A stretch of 64,000 nt of DNA from positions 124,001 to 188,000 of the forward strand of contig WFMF01000198.1 in the NCBI GenBank assembly GCA_011033025.1, given 5' to 3'. Positions 32,776-43,305 of the stretch are shown piece after piece (position 1 is the stretch's first letter; each line of letters begins with the position of its first letter). The translations under genes and the position numbers were made by a program. The DNA comes from Beroe forskalii. Lineage: Eukaryota > Ctenophora > Nuda > Beroida > Beroidae. Under the pieces are notes generated by a model. It was not told the DNA's origin, made no database searches, and saw nothing but the letters and a program-made list of their open reading frames with translations.

Positions 32776-34239
32776 AAAATGTAAGATCAGGCTTAGAAAC
32801 ACCTGAAATTGTGTACAAAAAAGCAAAATTTACTCAAGTTGATCTGCCAGCGTCAAGGAGAGACTGGAGAGGAGAAATTAAAGAAGCCACACCCCAAGGG
32901 CCCAAGAGAAAAGAATCCGATTCAGTTAGTGTCAGTGAGCAGTGTCCAGGCGAGAATGATGGAGTCAGAGAAAGGAGTCAAAGAGAAAGACATTCGCAAA
33001 GTTTTCTTCAAATTAAGCTTATACACTTATACAGGTGCATCGTGATTATCCATTGATATCCATCAGTTTGATAACTTTTATTTGTAAGAAAAGTCAGGGA
33101 TTTCATAGGAAGCAGGATTCACTTAGAAGTTTTCAAATCAATACTCCGAACTGGGGTGTATTATATTATGTACTCCATAAGTCCATAATATCATTCATCT
33201 TTTTTTGCAACACTTTCCTAAAAATTTAATAAGCATCTAAGCACTAATACCTTATACCAGTACATACCCATAACCTCTATAAAATCAAACTGAGGTTTTA
33301 TTTGAATTCTAATAAAACTTCGTGCTGAGACGTTATGTACTCATGGACGGAGTACTCAACACTGAACTTAAATAAAGCCATAACCGTCCCCTCTATAAAA
33401 TAAAACTGAAGTTTCTTTTGAATTTTAATTAACTCAGACATCCAATATCCATACAATATTATAATATGCGCTCACAATAATAGGCAGTCGCGTATTTTTC
33501 GAGTGCAGGGTATTACACTGTACGATGTTATAGCATCTTACGTTACTTTACTATCTTATAGTAGCATGCAATATTCCATCGTCAAATGGATTGTGATGTC
33601 AAAGTTTGTCAAAAGAAATCTCAAAAGTAAGTGGCTTGACGTACCCAATAGATCACTTTTAAACTATTTAAACTTGTTAAAAAGATGCGTTAATAACAGG
33701 CAACTGCATCACGTTTAACTATTCAACGTTGGATGGTTGACGAGAAATCCCCATTGCGAGTCAGTTTCTGATCAACCACTGTTCTTATCTCAAATCATTA
33801 CAGAAAATTCGCAAATATTCTATATATCGTGTTAAATTCGAACACTTGATCAAGTTTTCAATCCCAAAAATCTGTAATAACGTGAAAAATTATGTACCGT
33901 TTAATTAAAAAAGAATCAAACATTAATTGAAAACTCATGCAATAAATTGAATATAACTCGAATTAATTAAAAGACTCTCAGTCATCATCAATAATCATTG
34001 TTTAATCCGCAATCTGCATTGTAATTAAATCGTATTCAATCTTTGCTGTTCAAATTCACTGCAAAATGGGTACATAGTAAGATAGTACACCGTTCGTTCG
34101 GCCTCTAAAAGAGGTTTTTAAGTCCAGAGGTCAAGCTTCTGTAACCTTAATAATTGCTTCAAATTATAACAAAATCAAATTAACAAAACATAGCCCTTGG
34201 GCCAACTCTGCCTTAGCATCAGTAAGTTTCTCACCAACC
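32776..34239. other. No gene recognised
   Basis: A frame of about 80 codons at 32811-33056 (VYKKAKFTQVDLPASRRDWR and a Ser/Glu-rich tail) may be a relic exon, but I cannot assign it. Near 33265-33430 a 125-base unit with CTCTATAAAATCAAACTGAG is duplicated imperfectly. The rest is AT-rich. Confidence 0.4.
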
Positions 34240-34443
34240 CGTCAAATTGAGCCTCGCAGTCTCAAATTCTCAAAGTCAAATCGTCAAATTGAGCCTCTCA
34301 GTCTCAAATTCTCAAAGTCAAATCGTCAAATTGAGCCTCTCAGTCTCAAATTCTCAAAGTCAAATCGTCAAATTGAGCCTCTCAGTCTCAAATTCTCAAA
34401 GTCAAATCGTCAAATTGAGCCTCTCAGTCTCAAAGTCAAATCG
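34240..34443. repeat. 42-bp minisatellite downstream of HYKK
   Basis: Five copies, the last one shortened, of a 42-base unit beginning GTCAAATTGAGCCTCTCAG. Because 42 is divisible by three, one plus-strand frame reads as a protein repeat (SLSVSNSQSQIVKL), but nothing suggests it is translated. It lies about 100 bases past the HYKK stop codon, probably in the 3' untranslated or flanking region. Confidence 0.85.
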
Positions 34444-34544
34444 TCCACTCACCCCCTGCTCCTTCCTTCAGGCTCCTTACAACCCCAGGGGCCAGGACTC
34501 TCAAAGTCTCGAAGTCTCCAATTGTCCCTCATCTCTCCTGCTCC

Positions 34545-37500
34545 TTACAGCCCCAGGACGAGCCTATCGAACTTCTCCTTTCCCAGGGCTAGGAAGTCCT
34601 TGATGAACTGCACGTTGTTGTGAACACACTGCGTCACGTATTGGTTAGCTGACCCCGTGTTGATCGACTTCATGAAATGATTCGTTTATCAACTTCAAAA
34701 CACAATATTAAAACGCTCTCATCTTATTTGGGATGATTCGACAAATATATCCGCCATCCCTAATATAAGATGACGGCGTTTTATTTTATATTGAAGTTGA
34801 TATTGCTACTCCGCTTCCCAGCCATTTCATTAATCACTTTTTGGCACAGTTCAATCAGTTCATATAATAGATAATCATATGGACAAATACTTGCTGCCCT
34901 TCTTGGAGAGTGGAGAGTGCTCATTAATATCTTAAAGTTTGATATTACATTTTGTCTGGGGCGCCTGGGGGTCCTTTCCGAAACAGACTTAAGTCATAAA
35001 CAACTGACTCAACTACTCAAGTAAAAGCTAATTGCAAATTTACACAACTGTATAATTTTGACTACCAAACGACCAGATACCTTTTCTCAATAAACTGGTT
35101 ACCCCGGTTTCGGTCAGGCTGAAAACGCCGGTTAACCGGTATTTCGGTTTCGGTTCACCTTGACCGATTTCACCAAACGGTTAATTGCGAAATCAAAATA
35201 TTCGGTTACGGTTTCGGTTGGCCAAAAACGCCTGGTTAACCGATATTTCGGTTTCGGTTCGGTTAACCGGTCGTTTCCTAATTTTGACTTAAGAAAAGGA
35301 CCCCCCGGGCACCAATCTCACAACAACTACTGAAAGCAATGTGATCGACTTGTTCCCGCAAGTCACACTCAGGATAAACCGGCACAGGATGATGTAGTAC
35401 ACCAGGCCCAGTTCTCTGCGGGACAGGGAGAGGATGGAACTGCAACCTTCAAATATCTGACGTGCAACCTGAGATAGTGGAGGTAGAGTGGAGTGATGAT
35501 ATACAGAGAGACAACCTGAGAGAGAGTTTGTAGAGTGAAGTGATGATATACAAAGATACAACCTGAGAGAGAGTTTGTAGAGTGAAGTGATGATATACAA
35601 AGAGACAACCTGAGAGAGAGTTTGTAGAGTGAAGTGATGATATACAAAGAGACAACCTGAGAGAGAGTTTGTAGAGTGAAGTGATGATATACAAAGAGAC
35701 AACCTGAGAGAGAGTTTGTAGAGTGAAGTGATGATATACAAAGAGACAACCTGAGTGAGGAGTTTGTAGAGTGAAGTGATGATATACAAAGAGACAACCT
35801 GAGAGAGAGTTTGTACTGTAGAGTGAAGTGATGATATACAAAGAGACAACCTGAGTGAGGAGTTTGTAGAGTGAAGTGATGATATACAAAGAGACAACCT
35901 GAGAGAGAGTTTGTAGAGTGAAGTGATGATATACAAATAATAATAATAATAATAATAATGTTTTGGCAGCTTAGCCAACTCAACTCTTACATAAAAACTC
36001 TAAATCTACCCCAATTCCAAATCATACTGTAGATTGTTATTCAGTTTGGTGATTAACAAACAAATCAGTGGACCTCTCATACTTCTATTTAGAGTCTGAG
36101 TTCGAACTGACCAACGCAGTACGACGACGTCGTCCAAATGAACCATTGCTAACAACCTCACCCTTACGAATGACCCATTTAATAGATGGTTCGTTTTGAT
36201 CTTTTTCCTTCAATTTTTCGACGAGTTCTGCTCTTGCTTTTCGTTCAGCAAATGTCCGATCCGGTGCGATGTAAACTTTGGAGTACTCTTCAGAGCGTTT
36301 CAGATGCTTCGACCTTAGCACCTTGGTCGCAATGAACTCACTCTGGAACTGAACTCAGTGTACAGGTTGATACGTCTTGTCCTATTTCGTCATCATGATG
36401 GAAATCGTTCGATTTCCTCAATAGTTCCACATAATTAGGTTTTATGGAAAACTCTAATCTATTCTCCATTTGTTTCAGTACACCGTCAAGTTCACTTCTG
36501 TAGTCGAAGATATCATTCTCGAGATCAACGTGAATTCCTCGTATACCATAGAATACGAGGTTACATCTTCTGTTGGACGCTTTCATCTCGGAAACCATTT
36601 GCTTAGCCAGTGTTTCGGGTTGATTGCTTACTCCGTTGTTATAAGTTTCTGCTGACTTCTGTAGTATATCGGCATATGTTGAAACTTTTTCAGCCTCTTC
36701 ATACACTTTTTCTGCCTGATTCTCAATGTCTGCCTTGAGTTCCAATAATTTCTTTCCATTTTCTTTGACTTCTTCCAGGATGCTGTTCATCATTTTAGTT
36801 TGGGAGGACATTCCTTCTTCAATGCTAGAGTTCAGAGTATCAATTTGATGTCTTTCCATTTTCATGTTTTCTGTTTCTTTCTTGTGGTTCTTGAGATATT
36901 TCTGGGCCTCATAAAGGCAGGTGAAAAGATCAAATGTCAACTCTGACATGGGCCCTTTGTTGAACTTTTTTCAATATCTTTCGGTTTTACTCCGCCACTT
37001 CCTCCAAGCGTGAAAATCTCGGAACAAAGCTCTTCCATTCAAATACCACCAGGGAATCCAGTTTACTCGTCATAGTTGTTCACAAGTCGCACAAACCACA
37101 AGGTGGTAGGTGGAGAGGTGGTGTCGCCTTACTGGTACTGTTAAAAGTCGGAGAGCGAAATTCGAAACAAACGAAAAGTAGAAATAAGAGAAGTGAAAGA
37201 TACAACCTGAGAGAAAGTTTGTAGAGTGAAGTGGTGATATACAAAGAGACAACCTGAGAGAGAGTTTGTAGAGTGAAGTGATGATATACAAAGATACAAC
37301 CTGAGAGAGAGTTTGTAGAGTGAAGTGATGATATACAAAGAGACAACCTGAGAGAGAGTTTGTAGAGTGAAGTGATGATATACAAAGAGACAACCTGAGA
37401 GAGAGTTTGTAGAGTGAAGTGATGATATACAAAGAGACAACCTGAAAGAGGAGTTTGTAGAGTGAAGTGATGATATACAAAGAGACAACCTGAGAGAGAG

Positions 37501-40500
37501 TTTGTAGAGTGAAGTGATGATATACAAAGAGACAACCTGAGAGAGGGTTTGTAGAGTGAAGTGATGATATACAAAGAGACAACCTGAGAGAGAGTTTGTA
37601 GAGTGAAGTGATGACATACAAAGAGACAACCTGAGAGAGAGTTTGTAGAGTGAAGTGATGATATACAAAGAGACAACCTGAGAGAGAGTTTGTAGAGTGA
37701 AGTGATGATATACAAAGAGACAACCTGAGAGAGAGTTTGTAGAGTGAAGTGATGATATACAAAGAGACAACCTGAGAGAGAGTTTGTAGAGTGAAGTGAT
37801 GATATACAAAGAGACAACCTGAGAGAGAGTTTGTAGAGTGAAGTGATGATATACAAAGAGACAACCTGAGAGAGAGTTTGTAGAGTGAAGTGATGATATA
37901 CAAAGAGACAACCTGAGAGAGAGTTTGTAGAGTGAAGTGATGATATACAAAGAGACAACCTGAGAGAGAGTTTGTAGAATGAAGTGATGATATACAAAGA
38001 GACAACCTGAGAGAGAGTTTGTAGAGTGAAGTGATGATATACAAAGAGACAACCTGATAGAGAGTTTGTAGAGTGAAGTGATGATATACAAAGAGACAAC
38101 CTGAGAGAGAGTTTGTAGAGTGAAGTGATGATATACAAAGAGACAACCTGAGAGAGAGAGTTTGTAGAGTGAAGTGATGATATACAAAGAGACAACCTGA
38201 GAGAGGGTTTGTAGAGTGAAGTGATGATATACAAAGAGACTACCTGAGAGAGACTTTGTAGAGTGAAGTGATGATATACAAAGAGACAACCTGAGAGAGA
38301 GTTTGTAGAGTGATGATATACAAAGAGACAACCTGAGAGAGAGTTTGTAGAGTGAAGTGATGATATACAAAGAGACAACCTGAGAGAGAGTTTGTAGAGT
38401 GAAGTGATGATATACAAAGAGACAACCTGAGAGAGAGTTTGTAGAGTGAAGTGATGATATACAAAGAGACAACCTGAGAGAGAGTTTGTAGAGTGAAGTG
38501 ATGATAAACAAAGAGACAACCTGAGAGAGAGTTTGTAGAGTGAAGTGATGATATACAAAGAGACAACCTGAGAGAGAGTTTGTAGAGTGAAGTGATGATA
38601 TACAAAGAGACAACCTGAGAGAGAGTTTGTAGAGTGAAGTGATGATATACAAAGAGACAACCTGAGAGAGAGTTTGTAGAGTGAAGTGATGATATACAAA
38701 GAGACAACCTGAGAGAGTTTGTAGAGTGAAGTGATGATATACAAAGAGACAACCTGAGAGAGAGTTTGTAGAGTGAAGTGATATACAAAGAGACAACCTG
38801 AGAGAGAGTTTGTAGAGTGAAGTGATGATATACAAAGAGACAACCTGAGAGAGAGTTTGTAGAGTGAAGTGATGATATACAAAGAGACAACCTGAGAGAG
38901 TTTGTAGAGTGAAGTGATGATATACAAAGATACAACCTGAGAGAGAGTTTGTAGAGTGGAGTGATGATATACAAAGAGACAACCTGAGAGAGAGTTTGTA
39001 GAGTGAAGTGATGATATACAAAGAGACAACCTGAGAGTGAGGAGATAATAACCAAAAAGAAAGGTAGTCAGTGCGTCAAGAGAGAGATATCCTTTCTTGC
39101 ACCAGTCGTGACCATGTGTTCAGTAGTCACAAATTACGATGTCCATACTGCCATAAAATATGCACTCACGTGAATGACTGAATGTAAATCCTTTCTAAAA
39201 TCGTAAGCACAATTCGTGACGAAATGTTGAAACTTAAGTGCCCCTATCACCATGGCAACGCATGAAATATGCACTTACATGGATGTCGCACTTCTGAGCC
39301 TCCATCATGTAGCCAATACAGTGCGCCACATCGAATACCCTGTAGCAGTAGATCAGGTCGTTGAAGTCGATGATCCCGATCTCCCCATCCTTACCCACTA
39401 TCACGTTGTACTCGTTCACATCTCCGTGAATGAACTGCTTGGGACAGTCTTGGAGGATCTCGTTGAAGCCGAGCGAGGTGTTGATCACTGTTTCAATCTG
39501 AAGAAGCAAGAAATATGAATATTCTAGGTTTCGTAGTTTTCTCTCTTTCTCTGTTTCCTAAGCCCAGGACCGTTTTTCATTAAGGAAGGAGGAAGGGAAA
39601 ATTAAATCTTCAAGAGTTCAAGTATTATGATTATAATTCATATTTATAATTTTAGTGCAGAAAATAATTTGACTTTAGATGCAAAAATTAAGTGCAGAAA
39701 GTAATTTTGAACTTAGATGCCTTTTTTGGCCTCAATCGGAGCTACGAACTCACGTCCACATCGGGCAGGAGGTGGGATGGGAAGTGACTCTTCTCTTCTG
39801 ATAGCGTTCTGTGAAGAATGAGAGGGTCCCAGGCGAAGTCTCTGTCGTAGATACCACCCACCTCAACTCTCGACATGGATACGTTAATCTCAGCCAACAG
39901 TACACCTGGTGATGGCGTGAGGTAATCTCTAGTAACTTAGCAACAAAATATTACCTGCGTGTTTAGAACTTTAGAAGCAGGGATTTGAAACGCGTACATA
40001 AGGGCGCTTGTAGAATAAAAGCAAGACACCGGCCAAAAGCAGTAGGCCACTACTGCACACTTCTATTATTCTTGAATACCTCTTGTGTCTGCATACATAC
40101 TTCAGATCTCCATATTCTAAAATGCGGACCAAAGTTAAAATAACTCGTCCGAATGTAATTCGAAAAGGGGTCGATTCCTTTGAGAATTATTAACATAATT
40201 TCAATTCATTACTAGTTAATTTAACAGTACACCTAGCTTCCTCCAGAATTTGTCAGGTTTCTTCTGGAAGCAGAGCAAGTCCCCATCAATGTAGGTGAAC
40301 AGCACCAAGAAACTCCTGCCCTTACACCCTTCACTCGTTATACAGCCTGGAATCTTAGGGTTGAGCAATTAGAACATTTAGTCTTAGAGGGGCTCTGGAA
40401 TCTTAGGGTTGAGCAATTAGAACATTTAGTCTTAGAGGGGCTCTGGAATCTTAGGGTTGAGCAATTAGAATATTTAGTCTTAGAGGGGCTCTGGAATCTT

Positions 40501-41223
40501 AGGGTTGAGCAATTAGAACATTTAGAGGGTGCAGTGTGTCTCAGAATGGTTTATCCTCAGAAATCAGTATTCCAAGTGCAATATTATCCCCAGCACATAA
40601 TAATATCCCCAATAAAATTATACGTAATTCCAATTTAATAATTGAAACCACTAGAAATCTCAACATAATGAAAATGGGCTAATCTAATGATTTGAATCTT
40701 TGTACCTCTGTCATGAGGGCACCGTCCGAGCAGGGCACTGGTCTGGGAACCTTGAACCTTTTCAGGTGAGCCAGGACCTCCAGTATCTTAGTCAGCACTT
40801 CCTTGCTCATGAGGCAGGTGTTGTAGTACTTGGCTATGTAACGCTCTGATCCTGCGGAGGTAAAGGGCTGAGGATACAAAGCTCAAAGTCAGAGTTTAAG
40901 GGGAACAGAGGAGAGCGAGACATTGAACTATAGCTCAAAGTCAGAGTTTAATAAGGGGAACAGAGGAGAGAGAGACATTGAACTATAGCTCAAAGTCAGA
41001 GTTTAAGGGGAACAGAGGAGAGAGACATTGAACTTAGTGAGCTCACTTTTTTACTAATGCCTCAAAACATGGTAGCAGGTTCTCGACAGCTCTTACCGTT
41101 GCCAGTGAAAAGGAACATGGCATCGTCGTATGAAAGCTGCTCCTTAACATCTGACACCTTCATAGTGTAGAGGTTCAAGACATCCTCAGCCAACTCCTCC
41201 TTAGTGACTTCCGGTCGAGGCAT
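34545..41223 (-). CDS. HYKK: Hydroxylysine kinase (APH-family kinase), seven exons
   Basis: Exons in transcript order: 41097-41223, 40706-40851, 40233-40353, 39754-39905, 39279-39497, 35322-35468, 34545-34667; phases agree and give 344 residues (human is about 370). Exon 1 has KVSDVKEQLSYDDAMF, exon 2 RYIAKYYN with the likely ATP-binding Lys, exon 3 SFLVLFTYIDGD, exon 4 RDFAWDPLI. Exon 5 has the catalytic loop HGDVNEYN and metal-binding IIDFND. Exon 6 (VARQIFEGCSSIL..GLVYYIILCRF) aligns gap-free with the family's following helix. The family phosphorylates 5-hydroxylysine with GTP in lysine breakdown. The exon 3 acceptor is taken at CCCTAAG to avoid a stop. The exon 6 donor and exon 7 acceptor are the least certain. 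Intron 5 holds a huge minisatellite and a retroelement. Confidence 0.88.
35090..35280. repeat. Imperfect tandem repeat rich in CGGTTTCGGTT
   Basis: Two diverged copies of about 90 bases, each with GGTTAACCG, ATTTCGGTTTCGGTTC and GCCAAAAACGCC-like phrases, in intron 6 of HYKK close to exon 6. The repeated GGTTAACC is itself palindromic. Confidence 0.7.
35470..35936. repeat. 47-bp minisatellite, short block (about 10 copies)
   Basis: The plus-strand unit begins GTTTGTAGAGTGAAGTGATG and ends with ACAACCTGAGAGAGA. On the transcribed minus strand each unit reads CTCTCTCTCAG then GTTGTC, so the unit contains a polypyrimidine-AG followed by the first four bases of HYKK exon 6 (GTTGCACG). The block abuts exon 6 directly. 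All three minus-strand frames are open only because the 47-base unit lacks stops. Confidence 0.9.
35937..37199 (-). mobile_element. ORF1-only LINE-derived element inserted in the minisatellite
   Basis: On the minus strand a leader is followed by an ORF1-like protein from about 37034. It is frameshifted near 36950 and again near 36330. It reads MSELTFDLFTCLYEA, a long coiled coil (EENMKMERHQ-type heptads, about 100 residues), RRCNLVFYGIRG (RRM-like strand of LINE ORF1 proteins), IKPNYVELLRKSN, then KVLRSKHLKRSEEYSKVYIA. The stop is at 36085. Only about 145 bases follow before an (ATT)n tail (35937-35959), so no ORF2 is present. The structure is that of a half-LINE moved in trans (inference). 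Array units flank both sides. Confidence 0.8.
37200..39035. repeat. 47-bp minisatellite, long block (about 39 copies)
   Basis: Same unit as 35470-35936, interrupted from it only by the retroelement. Most copies are identical; variants include GAGAGGGTTTG, deletions of the GATG segment (38304, 38779) and copies lacking two bases (GAGAGTTTG at 38715 and 38897). High uniformity indicates recent amplification. It lies entirely in HYKK intron 5. Frames of more than 600 codons in all three minus-strand phases are an artefact of the stop-free unit. Confidence 0.95.
40348..40525. repeat. 48-bp minisatellite containing HYKK exon 3 acceptor
   Basis: Three full copies and one partial copy of a unit starting CTGGAATCTTAGGGTTGAGC. 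The first copy overlaps the 5' end of HYKK exon 3: on the minus strand CAACCCTAAG is the acceptor and ATTCCAG the first exon bases. Each further copy repeats this acceptor and exon start upstream in intron 2. Confidence 0.85.
40868..41035. repeat. Three-copy tandem repeat upstream of HYKK exon 2
   Basis: Three copies of a unit of about 50-56 bases containing AGCTCAAAGTCAGAGTTTAA and GGGGAACAGAGGAGAG, in HYKK intron 1. It starts about 20 bases outside the exon 2 acceptor and does not include that acceptor. Confidence 0.8.
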
Positions 41224-41258
41224 TTCCTATTAACTCAAATGGGAAGTGTTACTACGGG

Positions 41259-41355
41259 AACATGTTACCATGGTTACATGTTTACATGATATCAAGTTAA
41301 CATGATAACAAGTTAACATGATAACATGTTAACATGATAACATGTTAACATGGTG
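41259..41355. repeat. Palindromic ATGTTAACATGATAAC tandem
   Basis: About five copies of a 16-base unit containing GTTAAC and CATG palindromes, just upstream of the HYKK start codon (41223). Position suggests the promoter or 5' flank; any regulatory role is unproven. Confidence 0.75.
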
Positions 41356-43305
41356 ACCTTCAAAACAAATTGAAGAGCTTCTTGTATTAACAGTGCTGTG
41401 ATTGGGGTGTTGTTAATTTCAATATCGTTCTGATAAACACAGGAAGTTATTAAATTAAACAGCGATTATTTTGAACGATTAAGGGGAGTAAATACATATA
41501 TTAACATTTTTAACTTAAGAATAGCTTACAAAAAGCAATATCATGTATATAAGTATATAAACATATTCTGATAAACGATCAAAGAATTGATTTATAACAT
41601 TCTGATGATGTGAATTTAACTATTTACATATTCTATTTAACGTGAATTATCTAACGATCGAACTTAATCAATGATAAAAATCGATAGGACTTGCTACCAA
41701 TATGTTGTCAGCTAAGACAAGAACTAATCATAGAGGAGCATTCCCGAGCCTTAAATACCACATCCACTCCTGGCACAGATCCAAAGGAGTCCTCATATGA
41801 TAAACAAATGCTTGGAATGTAGCCAAGCAGATTATGTAACACCAGGATATATATATTACAAAAGGTGCATGATAATATTAAGTTGCTGGGCACACCTCAC
41901 TACGATTACATAACACCGGCATATTTCCGTCTTTCCGACCCCTGAAACGGAAATAATAACCGCAGCAGAAGGAAAACTATGATTTCACAGACACCTTGAG
42001 CTTAGCTCGTGACTCATACTTTGGTCCTCCAGTCTGTCACATTTCCAGCTTGATTACCACATGATCTCAATTCTCATGACAAATTATAGACCTTTTAAAA
42101 ATGCTTGCCTGCATACTTCAGCACTCTCTCTGGGTCCTTGAAACTTTGAAAATAATATATATTATTATATTAAATCACATTGCCACAATTATCTAAACAA
42201 CTTGCTGTCAGGAAACTCTGTGAAATTAAAAGCCGGAAAACTTGTACTTATTGAATTAAGAGATTATAAACAGAAAAAAACAAGATTTAGCTCACACAAT
42301 TACAATGCTTAGAAGTGAATATAATAACAGCCACAGCAGATCAAATCTAGCAATGGCTCAAGATAATGAATCGAACAATAACTTGAAATTTCACCATCGA
42401 GGCCCAGAGAAATAAAATGGGGAATATGGGAAAATGGGGAATATGGGAATTAAATTCCCAGTCAAATTTCCAAGAAGAAATTGAAAAAAGGCTTATTAAA
42501 TCAGAACGAAATAAGCTTTTCTGGACACATTTCATAAAATATGATGAACTCAAAATCATGAAATTCATTGAGTTGAAAACCATAATCGACCCTTTCCGGT
42601 GCCCAATCCAAATCCAGCCGCTGCATTCCCACCACATTCCCAAACAAGCCGTCATATTCCCAAACCAGCCACCGCATTCCCAATTCCTATTGATATTTCC
42701 TTGTGTTTGACTTTGGTCAAAATTTTAAATCGCTTTTTAGTTTTTAAATGACCACTGGCATAAACATTTTAAAATCATTTCCATAGTCAATGGAAAACAC
42801 TGTTCCACATCTAGCAGTCGAGCCTATTTTTTTAAATTTCGGTCATTTTAGTGACATTACATGCCAAAACCAGCTGGTCTTAACCCTAAGATGAAAAAGT
42901 CACTTTTTACTCTTATTTAAAGATTCCCAGCCAATTTTTAAAATTATTCCACTGGGCATCGAGGATAGCTTTTTAATCTGTATGACATAAAATGTTACGT
43001 TTTGAATATAATTATAATAGAACAGTTAGTGATATTTGATAACCATTTTAACAGAAATTTATTAACAGGATATTATTTACATAACAATAATATAATGTGG
43101 GGATATTCCGCCATTTCAAGACAGTTTACATTTCATGAATAAAAGTTCTGATATATGAAATAAATAGATTAAAGTTTCTGATCTTTCTGATAGAAGAGGG
43201 AGAAAAGCGTGCTAAACAATAATTGCAATTGCATTAGTCGCACAATGATAACAGTTGTCTTTTTCTTAATAGCACTGTATTTGAATTTTGATTGATATAT
43301 CTGAA
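41356..43305. other. No gene recognised
   Basis: AT-rich intergenic DNA between HYKK and the serpin. At 42417-42450 GGGGAATATGGGAAAAT repeats, and at 42600-42690 CATTCCCA-type phrases recur. The overlapping frames there look like low-complexity artefacts. The right end includes the serpin 3' untranslated region. Confidence 0.45.

Noticed and set aside
34247..34603. 118-codon plus-strand repeat protein SLSVSNSQSQIVKL
   Set aside because: It is a 42-base minisatellite followed by sequence antisense to HYKK exon 7.
35470..39035. CRISPR-like array
   Set aside because: Units are contiguous with no unique spacers, and the sequence is from an intron-bearing animal genome.
37070..39055. Open frames of 270-650 codons in all three minus-strand phases
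   Set aside because: They are translations of a 47-base minisatellite whose unit lacks stop codons; protein repeats shift phase with every unit and the region is a HYKK intron.
42347..42710. Overlapping frames of about 100 codons on both strands
   Set aside because: Low-complexity GGGAATATGGG and CATTCCCA phrases explain them; no domain and no conserved partner.
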